Assembly (NCBI GenBank): GCA_964624795.1
Contig: CAZUZS010000026.1
Location: 1 to 58,713, forward strand
Source: CAZUZS01 sp964624795
GTDB taxonomy: Bacteria; Calditrichota; Calditrichia; RBG-13-44-9
DNA: 58,713 bases
Direction of reading: 5' to 3'
Under the pieces are notes generated by a model. The model ran no database searches. It was given only the letters and a program-made list of their open reading frames with translations, and was not told the origin of the DNA. Positions 25,206 through 33,981 of the stretch are shown piece by piece. Position numbers and translations under genes: made by a program. Numbering within the stretch: position 1 is the stretch's first letter; each line of letters begins with the position of its first letter.

Positions 25206-26660
25206 TTATCCCTTAATAACACCCAATGGCCGCAGGCGGGCCACCTTGCGGCTGATTCCGGCATGGTGCATCACATCCACAACATCAGCCACATCTTTGT
25301 AGGCGTAAGGCATTTCTTCGGCGATGGTGCGCATCCCATGAGCCCGAATCACAACCCCTCTCGCCCGCAGATCGCCAACCAAATCTTTTCCTTTTCCGGC
25401 TTTCAGAGCCTGGTGCCGGCTTTGCACCCGGCCAGCCCCATGACAGGTGCTGCCAAAGGTTTCAGACATGGCCAGTACCGTCCCAACCGCAACATAGGAA
25501 TAGCGCCCCATGTCTCCCGGCACCAAAACCGGTTGTCCCACCTGTCGATATTTGGCAGGAATATTCACACTGTCGGGGGGAAAAGCACGGGTTGCACCTT
25601 TCCGGTGCACGCACAATTTGGTTTTGCGCCCCTCCAGCTCATGCTCCTCAATTTTTGCAATATTGTGGCAGACATCGTAAACTAGTGAAAATCCCAGCGA
25701 GTCGGCAGAAAGATTAAATGTTTCCATCAGGCTTTTTTTTGCCAGCGACATGATGACCTGCCGATTATTCCATGCGAAATTCGCAGCCGCGGCCATTGCG
25801 CCAAGGTAATCCTGTCCCTCGCGGGAATTGATCGGCGCACAAGCCAATTGTTTATCCGGCAGTAAAATGCCGTACCTGGGAATTGCTTCCACCAACACTT
25901 TCAGATAATCATCACAAACCTGATAGCCCAGTCCCCGCGAGCCAGTGTGGATGCTGAGAACAACCTGCCCCTCAAACAGACCAAACACTTCTGCAGTCTG
26001 CGATTCATAAATTTCGTCCACCACCTCGATCTCTAAGAAGTGATTTCCGGATCCGAGCGTGCCGGCCTGCACCTGTCCCCGCTCGATGGCGCGATTGCTG
26101 ACTACATCCGGATCGGCGCCGGCAAGACAGCCTTTTTCCTCGGTGAATTCCAGATCTCGCTCCTCGCCAAAACCCTGTTCCACTGCCCAGGCCGACCCCT
26201 TCTTCAGAATATTCTTAATCTCTCTTGGCGACAGTTTGCGAATGGCTCCGGACGATCCAACACCGGTCGGAATATGCTGGAAAAGCTTTTCCACCAATTT
26301 TTCAATCCGCTTATCAACATCACCCTTAACCAGGTTGGTGCGGATCAGGCGCACACCACAATTGATGTCATATCCTACGCCGCCCGGCGAGATGACGCCG
26401 CTCTCCAGATCGGTTGCCGCCACGCCGCCAATCGGAAAACCGTAGCCCCAGTGAATATCCGGCATCGCCAGGCTGTATTTGCGAATGCCCGGAAGATGAG
26501 CGACATTTACCACCTGCTTGATGCTTTCATCATTCTGTAAAAACTTTTCGATCATCTTTTGGGACTGGTAAATCCGACCCGGAACCTTCATCCCATTTTG
26601 AGGCGGGATCTCCCAGATGTAGTCATTGACGCGGTTTAACTCAAAACCACCGGCGTGCAT
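25206..26660 (-). CDS. rtcB: RNA-splicing ligase RtcB (3'-phosphate/2',3'-cyclic phosphate to 5'-OH)
   Basis: 484 residues from the ATG at 26660, selected by the strong GGGGGAGAAT site; a second ATG seven codons upstream lacks one. RtcB hallmarks: PGGVGYDINCGVRLI (metal-binding Cys), GTLGSGNHFLEIEVV, LSIHTGSRGLGYQV, HRKGATRAFPP and CHGAGRVQSR, whose His is the guanylylated residue in the family. It seals RNA with 3'-phosphate or cyclic phosphate ends to 5'-hydroxyl ends using GTP and Mn2+, in tRNA splicing or RNA repair. The archease gene lies 174 bases upstream on the same strand, its usual activating partner. Confidence 0.96.
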   Translation of the reverse strand: MHAGGFELNRVNDYIWEIPPQNGMKVPGRIYQSQKMIEKFLQNDESIKQVVNVAHLPGIRKYSLAMPDIHWGYGFPIGGVAATDLESGVISPGGVGYDINCGVRLIRTNLVKGDVDKRIEKLVEKLFQHIPTGVGSSGAIRKLSPREIKNILKKGSAWAVEQGFGEERDLEFTEEKGCLAGADPDVVSNRAIERGQVQAGTLGSGNHFLEIEVVDEIYESQTAEVFGLFEGQVVLSIHTGSRGLGYQVCDDYLKVLVEAIPRYGILLPDKQLACAPINSREGQDYLGAMAAAANFAWNNRQVIMSLAKKSLMETFNLSADSLGFSLVYDVCHNIAKIEEHELEGRKTKLCVHRKGATRAFPPDSVNIPAKYRQVGQPVLVPGDMGRYSYVAVGTVLAMSETFGSTCHGAGRVQSRHQALKAGKGKDLVGDLRARGVVIRAHGMRTIAEEMPYAYKDVADVVDVMHHAGISRKVARLRPLGVIKG

Positions 26661-26834
26661 ATTCTCCCCCAATCTTCCCATCGTTTTTCAAAATGCTGAC
26701 CATCCGAATCACGAAAAAATTCCCTAATAAATTTTGCTGAAATATTTTTGACAGTTTCCGGATACGCCTTTGTAGATATCCGGCAAACTGCCGGCCTCAT
26801 TTCATTGAAACGTGCGTCAAAATCCCAATTTCCC

Positions 26835-27263
26835 TCAAATATCAAAAACGATTCGCGTATGAAACACCCCGCCTTCCTCCACGATATTCATCTGGTGAAA
26901 GGTAATCGCTTTAATTTCCACATTCACTTCCTGATGCTCAGGAATGAACCTTGCCCATTCCATTTCTCCGGTCAGCCACCATTTGCCGTCTTTCATGTTA
27001 ATTCGCAACTGCCTTATCGTCTTAAATACATGGCTTTTTACAGTGAACTGGTAGTTTAGTTCACTCAGGAAATCCACCAGCAACAGTTCCCTGCTGTTTG
27101 CGGAAACCTCCATGGTTGCTTTTCGAACCGCTTCGCCTGCGACTTCTCCAAATACAATATGCTGCCACACCCCGGCGGCAGTGAAGAAGAGATCTTCAAG
27201 GGAAATCCCCTGAATCTCGGCAGCAATATCCGCAGTGTGATCGATATATTTAAAAGAACCCAT
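26835..27263 (-). CDS. Archease, RtcB activator
   Basis: 142 residues, full length for the family. It opens with KYIDHTADIAAEIQG, the diagnostic archease motif whose Asp/His residues bind metal, and has RELLLVDFLSELNYQF and EVNVEIKAITFHQMNIVE further on. Archease speeds RtcB guanylylation and lets it turn over repeatedly. It precedes rtcB on the same strand. The 174-base gap between them contains no credible gene. Confidence 0.95.
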   Translation of the reverse strand: MGSFKYIDHTADIAAEIQGISLEDLFFTAAGVWQHIVFGEVAGEAVRKATMEVSANSRELLLVDFLSELNYQFTVKSHVFKTIRQLRINMKDGKWWLTGEMEWARFIPEHQEVNVEIKAITFHQMNIVEEGGVFHTRIVFDI

Positions 27264-27564
27264 TTGGTGAACCCGAAATATTTATGGTTAAGAAACAGGC
27301 AATCCTCAAACAATCATTGCTGGCTGCACACAAATCTTCACCTGAAATTTAAAACAAAATGCAGTGGAATCGATAGTATTTAATTATCCCGGAACAATCG
27401 GGGCCGCGGATTTTATAATGAATTGAATTTAGGAAGTATCAAACACGGGGAATCAGTAAGTCTCTAATTATTATTTTGTTTGATTTCAATATGCATCAAA
27501 ACTAAATTTGGTGCTTATTTTTGTAGCCTGTTTGATATGAAAATATTAAGGAGAAGTGTGCTTT
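27264..27564. other. Divergent intergenic region, archease / ppiD
   Basis: About 300 bases separate divergently transcribed genes and should hold both promoters. No hairpin, repeat or RNA motif stood out. Confidence 0.4.
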
Positions 27565-29367
27565 ATGATGACCAAACTGCGTGAGATGACTTTTATCTTC
27601 ATCTGGATTCTGGTTTTCGCCTTCGTTGGTTTGATGGTCTTCGAATGGGGTATGGATATTACCGGCATTCGCAGCCGGCCGAATATCGTGGGCGAGATAG
27701 ATGGGCAGAAAATAACCATCCAGGATTTCCAGCGGGCGATGCAAAATGCTTATCAACAGGAAAAAGAGAAAACCGGCACAGAGCCGGACGAAAACCGCAT
27801 GAAGCAACTGCGGGACCAGGTGTGGGAGATGTATGTGCAACGGGTGCTTTATGGTAAGGAAATCCGCAAACGGCACATTACAGTTACCGACCACGAAGTG
27901 TTTCTGCAACTGACGCAGAATCCGCCGGAACAACTCCGACAAAATCCGAATTTCCAGACGGATGGAAAATTCGATATGCAGAAATACCAACAAGCACTGC
28001 AAAACCCGGATGTAAATTGGGCACCCGTGGAAAATTACTTTCGAGATATATTGCCATTCCAGAAATTGCAGGAACTGATCACCTCCTCTGTTATTGTCAC
28101 TGAGGAAGAAGTCAAAGACGATTTCATTGAAAATAATCAGAAGGCAAAAATCAAATACTTGCTGATTCCGGTAAACGCATTCGCCAAAGATTCGGTTCAG
28201 GCAACCGACAAAGAAATGATGGATTATTACGATAAGAACAGGAAGGACTTCAAGGTAGAAGAGAAACGAAAGCTGGATTATGTTCTTTTCTCCACCGCAC
28301 CTTCTGCCGCGGATAGCGCAAAGTTATATCAATTGGCGGAGGATGTAAAGAAGGACGCCGAGAGTGGCGAGGATTTCGCCAAATTAGCGGACGAATATTC
28401 GGAAGACCCGTCGGTAAGGAACAACCATGGCGATTTGGGATATTTTGAGAAGGGCCGCATGGTGAAGGAATTTGCCGATGCCGCATTCGCCGGTAAACCC
28501 GGCGAAATTATTGGGCCGGTGAAAACCCAGTTTGGTTTGCATATCATCAAGATTATTGACAAAAAGACTGAGGACGGCGTCGAAAAAGTCCATGCCGCGC
28601 ATATTCTGTTCAAATTTACTGCCAGCGCCCTCACCCGCGAACAGGCCAAAAACGGCGCTGACGACTTTGATGAAATGGCAAAGGAAAAAGGATTTAAGAT
28701 AGCTGCAGACCAGCTAAAGACGATCGTGAAGCAAACTCCGGAATTCAACCAGCGCAGCTTTATCCCCGGTTTCGGTTCCATGCCCTCTGCAGTAAATTGG
28801 ACTTTTAAGGCAGAAAAAAATGAGGTTTCCGCAGTTTACAATTCCACCCAGGGATATGTCGTTTTCAGCGTAGCCGATATTCAACCGGAAGGCTATCAGC
28901 CTTTCGACGAAGTTAAGCAGACCTGCAAAAGCAAGGTAGAATTTGAGAAGAGAAAGGTATTGGCGGGAGACTTCGCAAAGAAAATTCAGCAAGAGGTCGA
29001 CAACCAGTTGCCAATGGAAAAAATTGCGCAGGATGATCCCACCAAAACAGTAATGTTCGATTCGACAGCAGAATTTACCATGTCGCAAACCATTCCAAAG
29101 GTCGGTCGTATCCCGGAAATTACCGCAGCAGCCTTCACGCTGCAACCCGGCGTGGTTTCTCCTATGCTCGATACGGATCGCGGGTTCTATTTCATCGAGG
29201 TTCTGAATCGCACCCCATTTGATGAAGCTGCATTTAATCAGCAAAAGGAGGCCATTCGCACTCGCCTGCTCAACCAAAAGACACAACGATTCTTTACCCA
29301 ATGGTATGAAAACCTGAAGAAGAAATCGAATATTGTGGATAACCGCGACAAGTTTTTCACTTCGTAA
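27565..29367 (+). CDS. PpiD/SurA-like peptidyl-prolyl isomerase, membrane-anchored
   Basis: 600 residues from the ATG at 27565 (AAGGAG about 11 bases upstream); a GTG three codons earlier is too close to that site. One N-terminal transmembrane helix (FIFIWILVFAFVGLMVFEW) anchors it, followed by a SurA_N-like chaperone domain (VGEIDGQKITIQDFQRAMQ), a parvulin rotamase domain (SEDPSVRNNHGDLGYFEKG ... GPVKTQFGLHIIKI), a further HAAHILFKF rotamase-like stretch and a C-terminal helical region. It should assist folding of exported proteins at the periplasmic face of the inner membrane. A clear terminator follows. Confidence 0.93.
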   Translation: MMTKLREMTFIFIWILVFAFVGLMVFEWGMDITGIRSRPNIVGEIDGQKITIQDFQRAMQNAYQQEKEKTGTEPDENRMKQLRDQVWEMYVQRVLYGKEIRKRHITVTDHEVFLQLTQNPPEQLRQNPNFQTDGKFDMQKYQQALQNPDVNWAPVENYFRDILPFQKLQELITSSVIVTEEEVKDDFIENNQKAKIKYLLIPVNAFAKDSVQATDKEMMDYYDKNRKDFKVEEKRKLDYVLFSTAPSAADSAKLYQLAEDVKKDAESGEDFAKLADEYSEDPSVRNNHGDLGYFEKGRMVKEFADAAFAGKPGEIIGPVKTQFGLHIIKIIDKKTEDGVEKVHAAHILFKFTASALTREQAKNGADDFDEMAKEKGFKIAADQLKTIVKQTPEFNQRSFIPGFGSMPSAVNWTFKAEKNEVSAVYNSTQGYVVFSVADIQPEGYQPFDEVKQTCKSKVEFEKRKVLAGDFAKKIQQEVDNQLPMEKIAQDDPTKTVMFDSTAEFTMSQTIPKVGRIPEITAAAFTLQPGVVSPMLDTDRGFYFIEVLNRTPFDEAAFNQQKEAIRTRLLNQKTQRFFTQWYENLKKKSNIVDNRDKFFTS

Positions 29368-29389
29368 AATTAGGGAGTAAGAAATTTCA

Positions 29390-29415
29390 GGGCGCCTAAC
29401 AGCGCCCTTTTTTTT
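29390..29415 (+). terminator. Rho-independent terminator of the PpiD-like gene
   Basis: GGGCGC, six-base loop CTAACA, GCGCCC, then eight T residues. It starts 23 bases after the stop codon. Textbook form. Confidence 0.92.
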
Positions 29416-29558
29416 GGTATTGTATGTGGAAAAGATACAGCAATTTTGCCTGTTGTCACTCAAGGAATTAATACCAGGACAACCGGTATGTCTGGTAAGA
29501 TACCTAAACCAGAATTCATATAAAGGGAATAAATGAATAATAAAATTTGGAGGTTAAA

Positions 29559-30803
29559 ATGGCAGTTGTGAGACCTTTCCGCGGATTGCGGCCAAAAAAA
29601 GAACTGGTAAGAGAAGTAGCTGCACCGCCCTACGACGTATTGGATTCAAATGAGGCCCGGGAAATGGCGAAAGGAAATCCATATTCGTTTCTGCATGTGA
29701 ATAAACCTGAAATTGATCTTGATCCGGAAATCGATTTGTATGACGAACGAGTTTATCAAAAGGCAGCAGAAAATCTGGGCAAACTTCGGCACGAAGGTGT
29801 AGTTTTCCAGGACGACAATCCTAATTTCTATATCTACCGCCAAAAAATGGGCAATCATGTGCAAACCGGGTTGGTAGCATGTGCCTCGGTCGATGAATAC
29901 GAAAAGAACATCATTAAAAAACATGAACTCACCCGCCAGGACAAAGAGGACGACCGTGTAAAGCACATGCGTGCCCTGAATGCCCAGGTAGGCCCAGTTT
30001 TCCTGACCTACAAGGCAGACGCGAAAATCGATGCACTCGTCCTGAGGATTGCCGGGGGAGAACCCACTTACGATTTCCAAAGTGGTGACGGCGTTTATCA
30101 TACATTGTGGAAAGTAGAAGAGGAGCGGACAATTGCGGAAATCATCAACCTGTTTGAGGCAGTAGACTTTCTTTACGTGGCAGACGGTCATCATCGTTCG
30201 GCGTCTGCGCAACGGGTACGCGATCTGAAACGCAGTGAAAATCCGACTCACCAGGGAGACGAGGAGTACAACTACTTTTTGACAGTAATCTTTCCCCACA
30301 ATCAGATGCAGATTCTGGATTACAACCGGGTTGTAAAGGATTTGAATGGTTTTACAAAAGAAGAATTCCTGAAAAAAGTTGAAGAGAAATTTGAAGTAAA
30401 AGCAAGCGGCACAGCGCAGTTCAAACCGGGAAGAAGTCATGAATTCGGGATGTACCTGGACGGTGGATGGTATGGTCTCACTGCCCGCTTCGGCAACTTC
30501 GATACCAATGATCCGGTAAAGGGTCTCGATGTGAGCATCCTTCAGGAAAACCTGCTGACTCCGCTATTGGGAATCGGTGATCCGCGCAAGGACAAACGAA
30601 TTGATTTCGTTGGAGGAATTCGCGGTTTGCAGGAACTGGAAAAACGCGTGAACAGCGGCAACTGGACGGTCGCCTTTGCCCTCTACCCAACTTCCATTGA
30701 GGAGCTAATGAGAATCGCGGATGCGGGAAAAACCATGCCGCCCAAATCCACCTGGTTCGAACCGAAACTCAAGTCCGGCCTGGTAGTACATTTACTCGAT
30801 TAA
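29559..30803 (+). CDS. DUF1015 family protein
   Basis: 414 residues from the ATG at 29559 (TTGGAGGTTAAA upstream). The family start is plain: VVRPFRGLRPKK ... VAAPPYDVLDSNEAREMAKGNPYSFLHVNKPEID, with the conserved HELTRQDKEDDRVKHMRALNA and VADGHHRSASAQRV further on. DUF1015 proteins are widespread and often sit near serine biosynthesis genes, but their function is not established; the ADGHHR motif hints at a catalytic or metal site. It stands alone here, bounded by terminators on both sides. Confidence 0.9.
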   Translation: MAVVRPFRGLRPKKELVREVAAPPYDVLDSNEAREMAKGNPYSFLHVNKPEIDLDPEIDLYDERVYQKAAENLGKLRHEGVVFQDDNPNFYIYRQKMGNHVQTGLVACASVDEYEKNIIKKHELTRQDKEDDRVKHMRALNAQVGPVFLTYKADAKIDALVLRIAGGEPTYDFQSGDGVYHTLWKVEEERTIAEIINLFEAVDFLYVADGHHRSASAQRVRDLKRSENPTHQGDEEYNYFLTVIFPHNQMQILDYNRVVKDLNGFTKEEFLKKVEEKFEVKASGTAQFKPGRSHEFGMYLDGGWYGLTARFGNFDTNDPVKGLDVSILQENLLTPLLGIGDPRKDKRIDFVGGIRGLQELEKRVNSGNWTVAFALYPTSIEELMRIADAGKTMPPKSTWFEPKLKSGLVVHLLD

Positions 30804-30825
30804 AAAAAATCTGATCTTACTTACT

Positions 30826-30863
30826 CGGGATGGTTTCGCTGGCCGAAATCATCCCGTTTTTTT
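30826..30863 (+). terminator. Rho-independent terminator of the DUF1015 gene
   Basis: CGGGATGGTTTC pairs with GAAATCATCCCG over 12 positions (one G-U), with a seven-base loop and seven T residues following. Strong terminator, 23 bases past the stop codon. Confidence 0.92.
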
Positions 30864-31009
30864 AGGTAATTCTGCTGCCACAGAAATTTCCACACCATCG
30901 GACGCTGGCTGCCACCAATATTGGCTGTTCCGGAAAATGCCGAAAAGGCATGCAATTATGTGAATTATAGAAAATATAGTGTACGGAAAGTGAATCTTGC
31001 AGGGAGAAA

Positions 31010-32104
31010 TTAAAGCTGCTCTGCAATATCTTTGATCGATTTGCGAATTTCCAACCGCAGGTAACCGACATTCAGATTGCTATCCCCCAGTACGCTAATC
31101 CAGGCATCTTTTTCGGGTACCCTGCTGGCAATCAAGACCATGCTGCCAAATTGAATTTCCAGGAATGCTGCCGGCGTGGTCTGGAGGTGCTGCTGCAATT
31201 TGTTCATATCCTTAAGGAATAGAGAAAGCTGATTCCCAAGGTTGGTAGCCTCCAGGTTGGCATCCTCATTGTCCGGGAGATAGGTAACAGGAAACCCGGC
31301 AGAATTGTGGATCAGAATAAACTCGACGCTACGAGTTTTGAAAATGGAATCTAATATTTTGTGTATTTTGCGGACACGCTGCCGTTTCTCCCGCTCCTTC
31401 TCTTCGACTACCGACTGGGAGTTTTCATCGATTCTCCGCATTGCCTCCAGCAAAAGACTTTGCCACCCCTTATTGATGGATTCGGATGGCGGTTTGGCAT
31501 TCCGTTTTACAAAGAACTCGCCTCCCTGCCAGCTCATGATATAGTAGAATGCATTTTCTCCAATAAGCTTGTTTGTTTCCGCATGAACGATATTTCCGTC
31601 AGCAAAATAAATGAAACCGGTTTCCTGATCGTGGGTAATCTGCAACCCGGAAGTAAGGCGGCCCAAACAATTTAACTGGATAATATCACCAAGCTGGAAA
31701 TCGGAAACACTCCCTTTAAATCCTTTTGTCTCGGTAAGGCCCTCCAGGATCAGGCGGCGCAGTTCATTGATTTCAAACGGTTTTTCAAGGTAGCGGAAGG
31801 AACCTCGCTCGTTCGCCGCACGCTGTACATCGGACGAGCCGTAGGCAGTCATGATGATTACTTTTGTCTGCGGGTACTTTTCCTTGATTTCAACCAACAG
31901 ATCAAGGCCGGAAACTTCCGGCATGCGAACATCGGTGATAACCAGGTCTACCGGCACCTGGTTCAGAACCTCCTTTGCTTCCCTGCCGGAATTGACACAG
32001 ATTACCTGGAATTTATCGCTATCCTTGGACAGTTTTTTGCTCAGGGTCCATGTCAGGTCCTCTTCATCATCGACAATCAGGACTCTTTTTTGATTAACCG
32101 TCAT
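31010..32104 (-). CDS. Response regulator with receiver, PATAN (DUF4388) and roadblock-like domains
   Basis: 364 residues. The receiver (1-122) has the DDEE pocket at 12-15, phosphoacceptor D58 in LVITDVRMPEVSG and lysine in YLEKPF. The middle (about 128-235) is a DUF4388/PATAN domain (FKGSVSDFQLGDIIQLNCL, GLQITHDQETGFIYFADG, GENAFYYIMSWQGGEF). A coiled Glu/Arg linker leads to a C-terminal roadblock/LC7-like domain (about 250-360: EFILIHNSAGFPVTYLP ... LEIQFGSMVLIASR). PATAN proteins act in signalling and motility control, and roadblock domains regulate small Ras-like GTPases. No DNA-binding domain is present. Its kinase is not encoded nearby; the chemotaxis CheA is one candidate. Confidence 0.88.
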   Translation of the reverse strand: MTVNQKRVLIVDDEEDLTWTLSKKLSKDSDKFQVICVNSGREAKEVLNQVPVDLVITDVRMPEVSGLDLLVEIKEKYPQTKVIIMTAYGSSDVQRAANERGSFRYLEKPFEINELRRLILEGLTETKGFKGSVSDFQLGDIIQLNCLGRLTSGLQITHDQETGFIYFADGNIVHAETNKLIGENAFYYIMSWQGGEFFVKRNAKPPSESINKGWQSLLLEAMRRIDENSQSVVEEKEREKRQRVRKIHKILDSIFKTRSVEFILIHNSAGFPVTYLPDNEDANLEATNLGNQLSLFLKDMNKLQQHLQTTPAAFLEIQFGSMVLIASRVPEKDAWISVLGDSNLNVGYLRLEIRKSIKDIAEQL

Positions 32105-32232
32105 TCTTATTCCGCCCTTCCTGTGAATATAATATTTTCGAAATCAAAAGATTTTACTTTAGCATCCGAGTGAATCTCAATGAGCCAAATAGGCCGCCCG
32201 AGTAAAATCGGACTGTTCCGCCGCCTGCATAT

Positions 32233-32262
32233 AAAAAAAGCTGCAAGCAGAAACCCGCAGCT
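32233..32262 (-). terminator. Terminator of metK
   Basis: On the minus strand AGCTGC, a 12-base loop, GCAGCT, then TTTTTTAT. It begins 33 bases after the metK stop codon. Confidence 0.82.
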
Positions 32263-32294
32263 CTTACCCAAATTTATTCTGCTAAATCACTACC

Positions 32295-33455
32295 TTACAT
32301 TAATTTCCGGATTTCTTCCACTTTATCAAGTTTTTCCCAGTTGAATCCGTTTTCTTCGCGACCGAAGTGCCCGTATGCAGCAGTGGCCTTGTAGAGCGGT
32401 TTCAATAAATCCAGTCCGGCAATAATTCCGCGTGGCGACAGATCGAATACCCGGGAGATGATCTTGCTGATCTCCGTTTCCGGCATAACGCCGGTCCCGA
32501 AGGTATCGACCATGACCGAAACCGGGTCCCTGCGGCCGATTACATAGGCGATCTGGACTTCCAGCTTGTGAGCAACGCCGGCAGCAACAAGATTCTTGGC
32601 CACATAACGGGCGGCATAACTGGCGGAACGGTCTACTTTGGATGGGTCTTTCCCCGAAAAACAGCCGCCGCCATGACGTCCCATGCCACCGTATGTATCC
32701 ACGATAATTTTACGTCCTGTTAAGCCGGTATCGGAGTATGGGCCGCCCATTGTCCAGGCACCGGTTCCGTTTACAATATAGTTGGTTTCGTTCTCATCGA
32801 ACGGCAAATTGTATTTCTTGAGCAGTGGCTGGACTATTTTCTCATTTATTTTTTCGGCGACATATTCCCTGGTCACGCCGGGTGAATGCGGTACAGCAAT
32901 TACGATTTTTTCGATCGCTGCCGGACGGTCATCTTCATACCGTATGGTAACCTGCGATTTCCCATCCGGACGGAGGAACTGCAATACATCATTCTGCCGT
33001 GCCTCGTCCATCCCTCTCACAATGGCGTGTGCCATGCTGATGGGCAGAGGCATATACTGCTCTGTTTCATTAATCGCAAAACCGAACATCATTCCCTGGT
33101 CACCGGCTCCGCCGACATCCACCCCCTGGGCAATTTCCGGGGATTGAGCATGGATTCGACACACTACTTCACAATTGTCATCAAAACGCAGCTCAGGATC
33201 TGTGTAGCCGATTTCGCGAATGGTTTGCCGGGCAATCTTCTCGTACTCAATATTGCTCCCATCCGGAATTTTTACTTCCCCTGCCAGGATGGTTGTATTT
33301 TCGGTTACCAGGGTCTCGACCGCAGCGCGATAATAGGTGGGATCTCCCGGAAAATTATAAATCGAATCGACAATGGCATCGGAAATAGCATCGGAAACTT
33401 TATCGGGGTGTCCATTGGAAACCGATTCGGAAGTAAACAAAAAAGACTGACCCAT
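32295..33455 (-). CDS. metK: S-adenosylmethionine synthetase
   Basis: 386 residues, standard length. It makes SAM from methionine and ATP. Family motifs: SESVSNGHPDKVSDAISDAI at the N-terminus, GAGDQGMMFGFA (the ATP-binding hexapeptide region), GGPYSDTGLTGRKIIVDTYG and GGGCFSGKDPSKVDRSASY with the flexible-loop and phosphate-binding residues. GGAGGAATGAGTA gives a strong ribosome site. The leader carries a SAM-II riboswitch and a hairpin terminator, so expression is expected to fall when SAM is plentiful. Confidence 0.98.
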   Translation of the reverse strand: MGQSFLFTSESVSNGHPDKVSDAISDAIVDSIYNFPGDPTYYRAAVETLVTENTTILAGEVKIPDGSNIEYEKIARQTIREIGYTDPELRFDDNCEVVCRIHAQSPEIAQGVDVGGAGDQGMMFGFAINETEQYMPLPISMAHAIVRGMDEARQNDVLQFLRPDGKSQVTIRYEDDRPAAIEKIVIAVPHSPGVTREYVAEKINEKIVQPLLKKYNLPFDENETNYIVNGTGAWTMGGPYSDTGLTGRKIIVDTYGGMGRHGGGCFSGKDPSKVDRSASYAARYVAKNLVAAGVAHKLEVQIAYVIGRRDPVSVMVDTFGTGVMPETEISKIISRVFDLSPRGIIAGLDLLKPLYKATAAYGHFGREENGFNWEKLDKVEEIRKLM

Positions 33456-33481
33456 TACTCATTCCTCCGTTTAGATATAAC

Positions 33482-33508
33482 AAAAATCCCCTGCTAAAAG
33501 CCAGGGGA
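33482..33508 (-). terminator. Attenuator hairpin in the metK leader
   Basis: On the minus strand TCCCCTG, loop GCTTTTAG, CAGGGGA, then TTTTTG. It lies between the SAM-II aptamer and the metK ribosome site, so it would abort transcription before metK. The loop sequence GCTTTTAGC is the near-perfect complement of GCTAAAAAGC at the 3' end of the aptamer (one extra A), which offers an antiterminator pairing when SAM is absent. Confidence 0.85.
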
Positions 33509-33524
33509 CAATTCCTTCATCATT

Positions 33525-33577
33525 CGCTTTTTAGCATCTTCTTTAACGTGGCTGCAATATGCCTCAAATCGCCACGA
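33525..33577 (-). promoter_or_regulatory. SAM-II riboswitch aptamer upstream of metK
   Basis: Read on the minus strand: GTGGC (33575-33571), GATTTGAGGCATATTGCA, GCCAC (33552-33548), GTTAAAGAAG, ATGCT (33537-33533), AAAAAGCG. This matches the SAM-II (SAM_alpha) consensus I know: P1 stem, GATTTG, TTGCA directly before the closing P1 strand, a TAAA linker and GCTAAAAAG. The pseudoknot is supported by pairing GGCAT in the loop with ATGCT downstream (five pairs, one G-U). The 55 bases to the ATG include an attenuator and the ribosome site. Recognition is from memory of the consensus; a covariance-model search would settle it. Confidence 0.9.
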
Positions 33578-33981
33578 ATGCCCGCCCAAATGGGCTGATA
33601 ATATACCATTCGAAAGACAAAGCTGCAATCCTAAATTTATTTTGAGATACAGGCGACCGGCTTTTTCCCGGCATCCTGCTCAACTTTAGATTTAAATTAC
33701 CATTTATGAATTGTCCCCGGTCGGGAGTATTATTTGAGGGTTTTGGCGAAATCAATTCACCCCGCCGCTGACTAATTACCGGTATCCGATGTGCCACTGC
33801 CGGAATGAGCCAATTTTGGAACTGCTTTTTTCCCTCATGCGGAAAAAACATTCGGACCACGCATCAAAAAATTGCCAAAACTGTTGATAATGATAATTGG
33901 AAAACGTATTTTTGGCGGCAATCAGCAGCGGCCCGGATTTAAAAAACGGTCGCGGCTCATGAAGAAAATGAAGGATTTGAG
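33578..33981. other. Divergent region, metK leader / DUF2721 gene
   Basis: Should hold the metK promoter (minus) and the DUF2721 promoter (plus). A GCCCATTTGGGC palindrome (around 33583-33594) lies just 5' of the aptamer. An open minus-strand frame overlaps the region but runs into the riboswitch and is not credible. Confidence 0.45.

Noticed and set aside
26636..26845. Short open frame between archease and rtcB
   Set aside because: It overlaps both genes' ends, has no ribosome site and an unremarkable sequence.
33564..33860. 98-residue minus-strand frame in the metK leader region
   Set aside because: It runs into the riboswitch aptamer, has no start signal and no family features.
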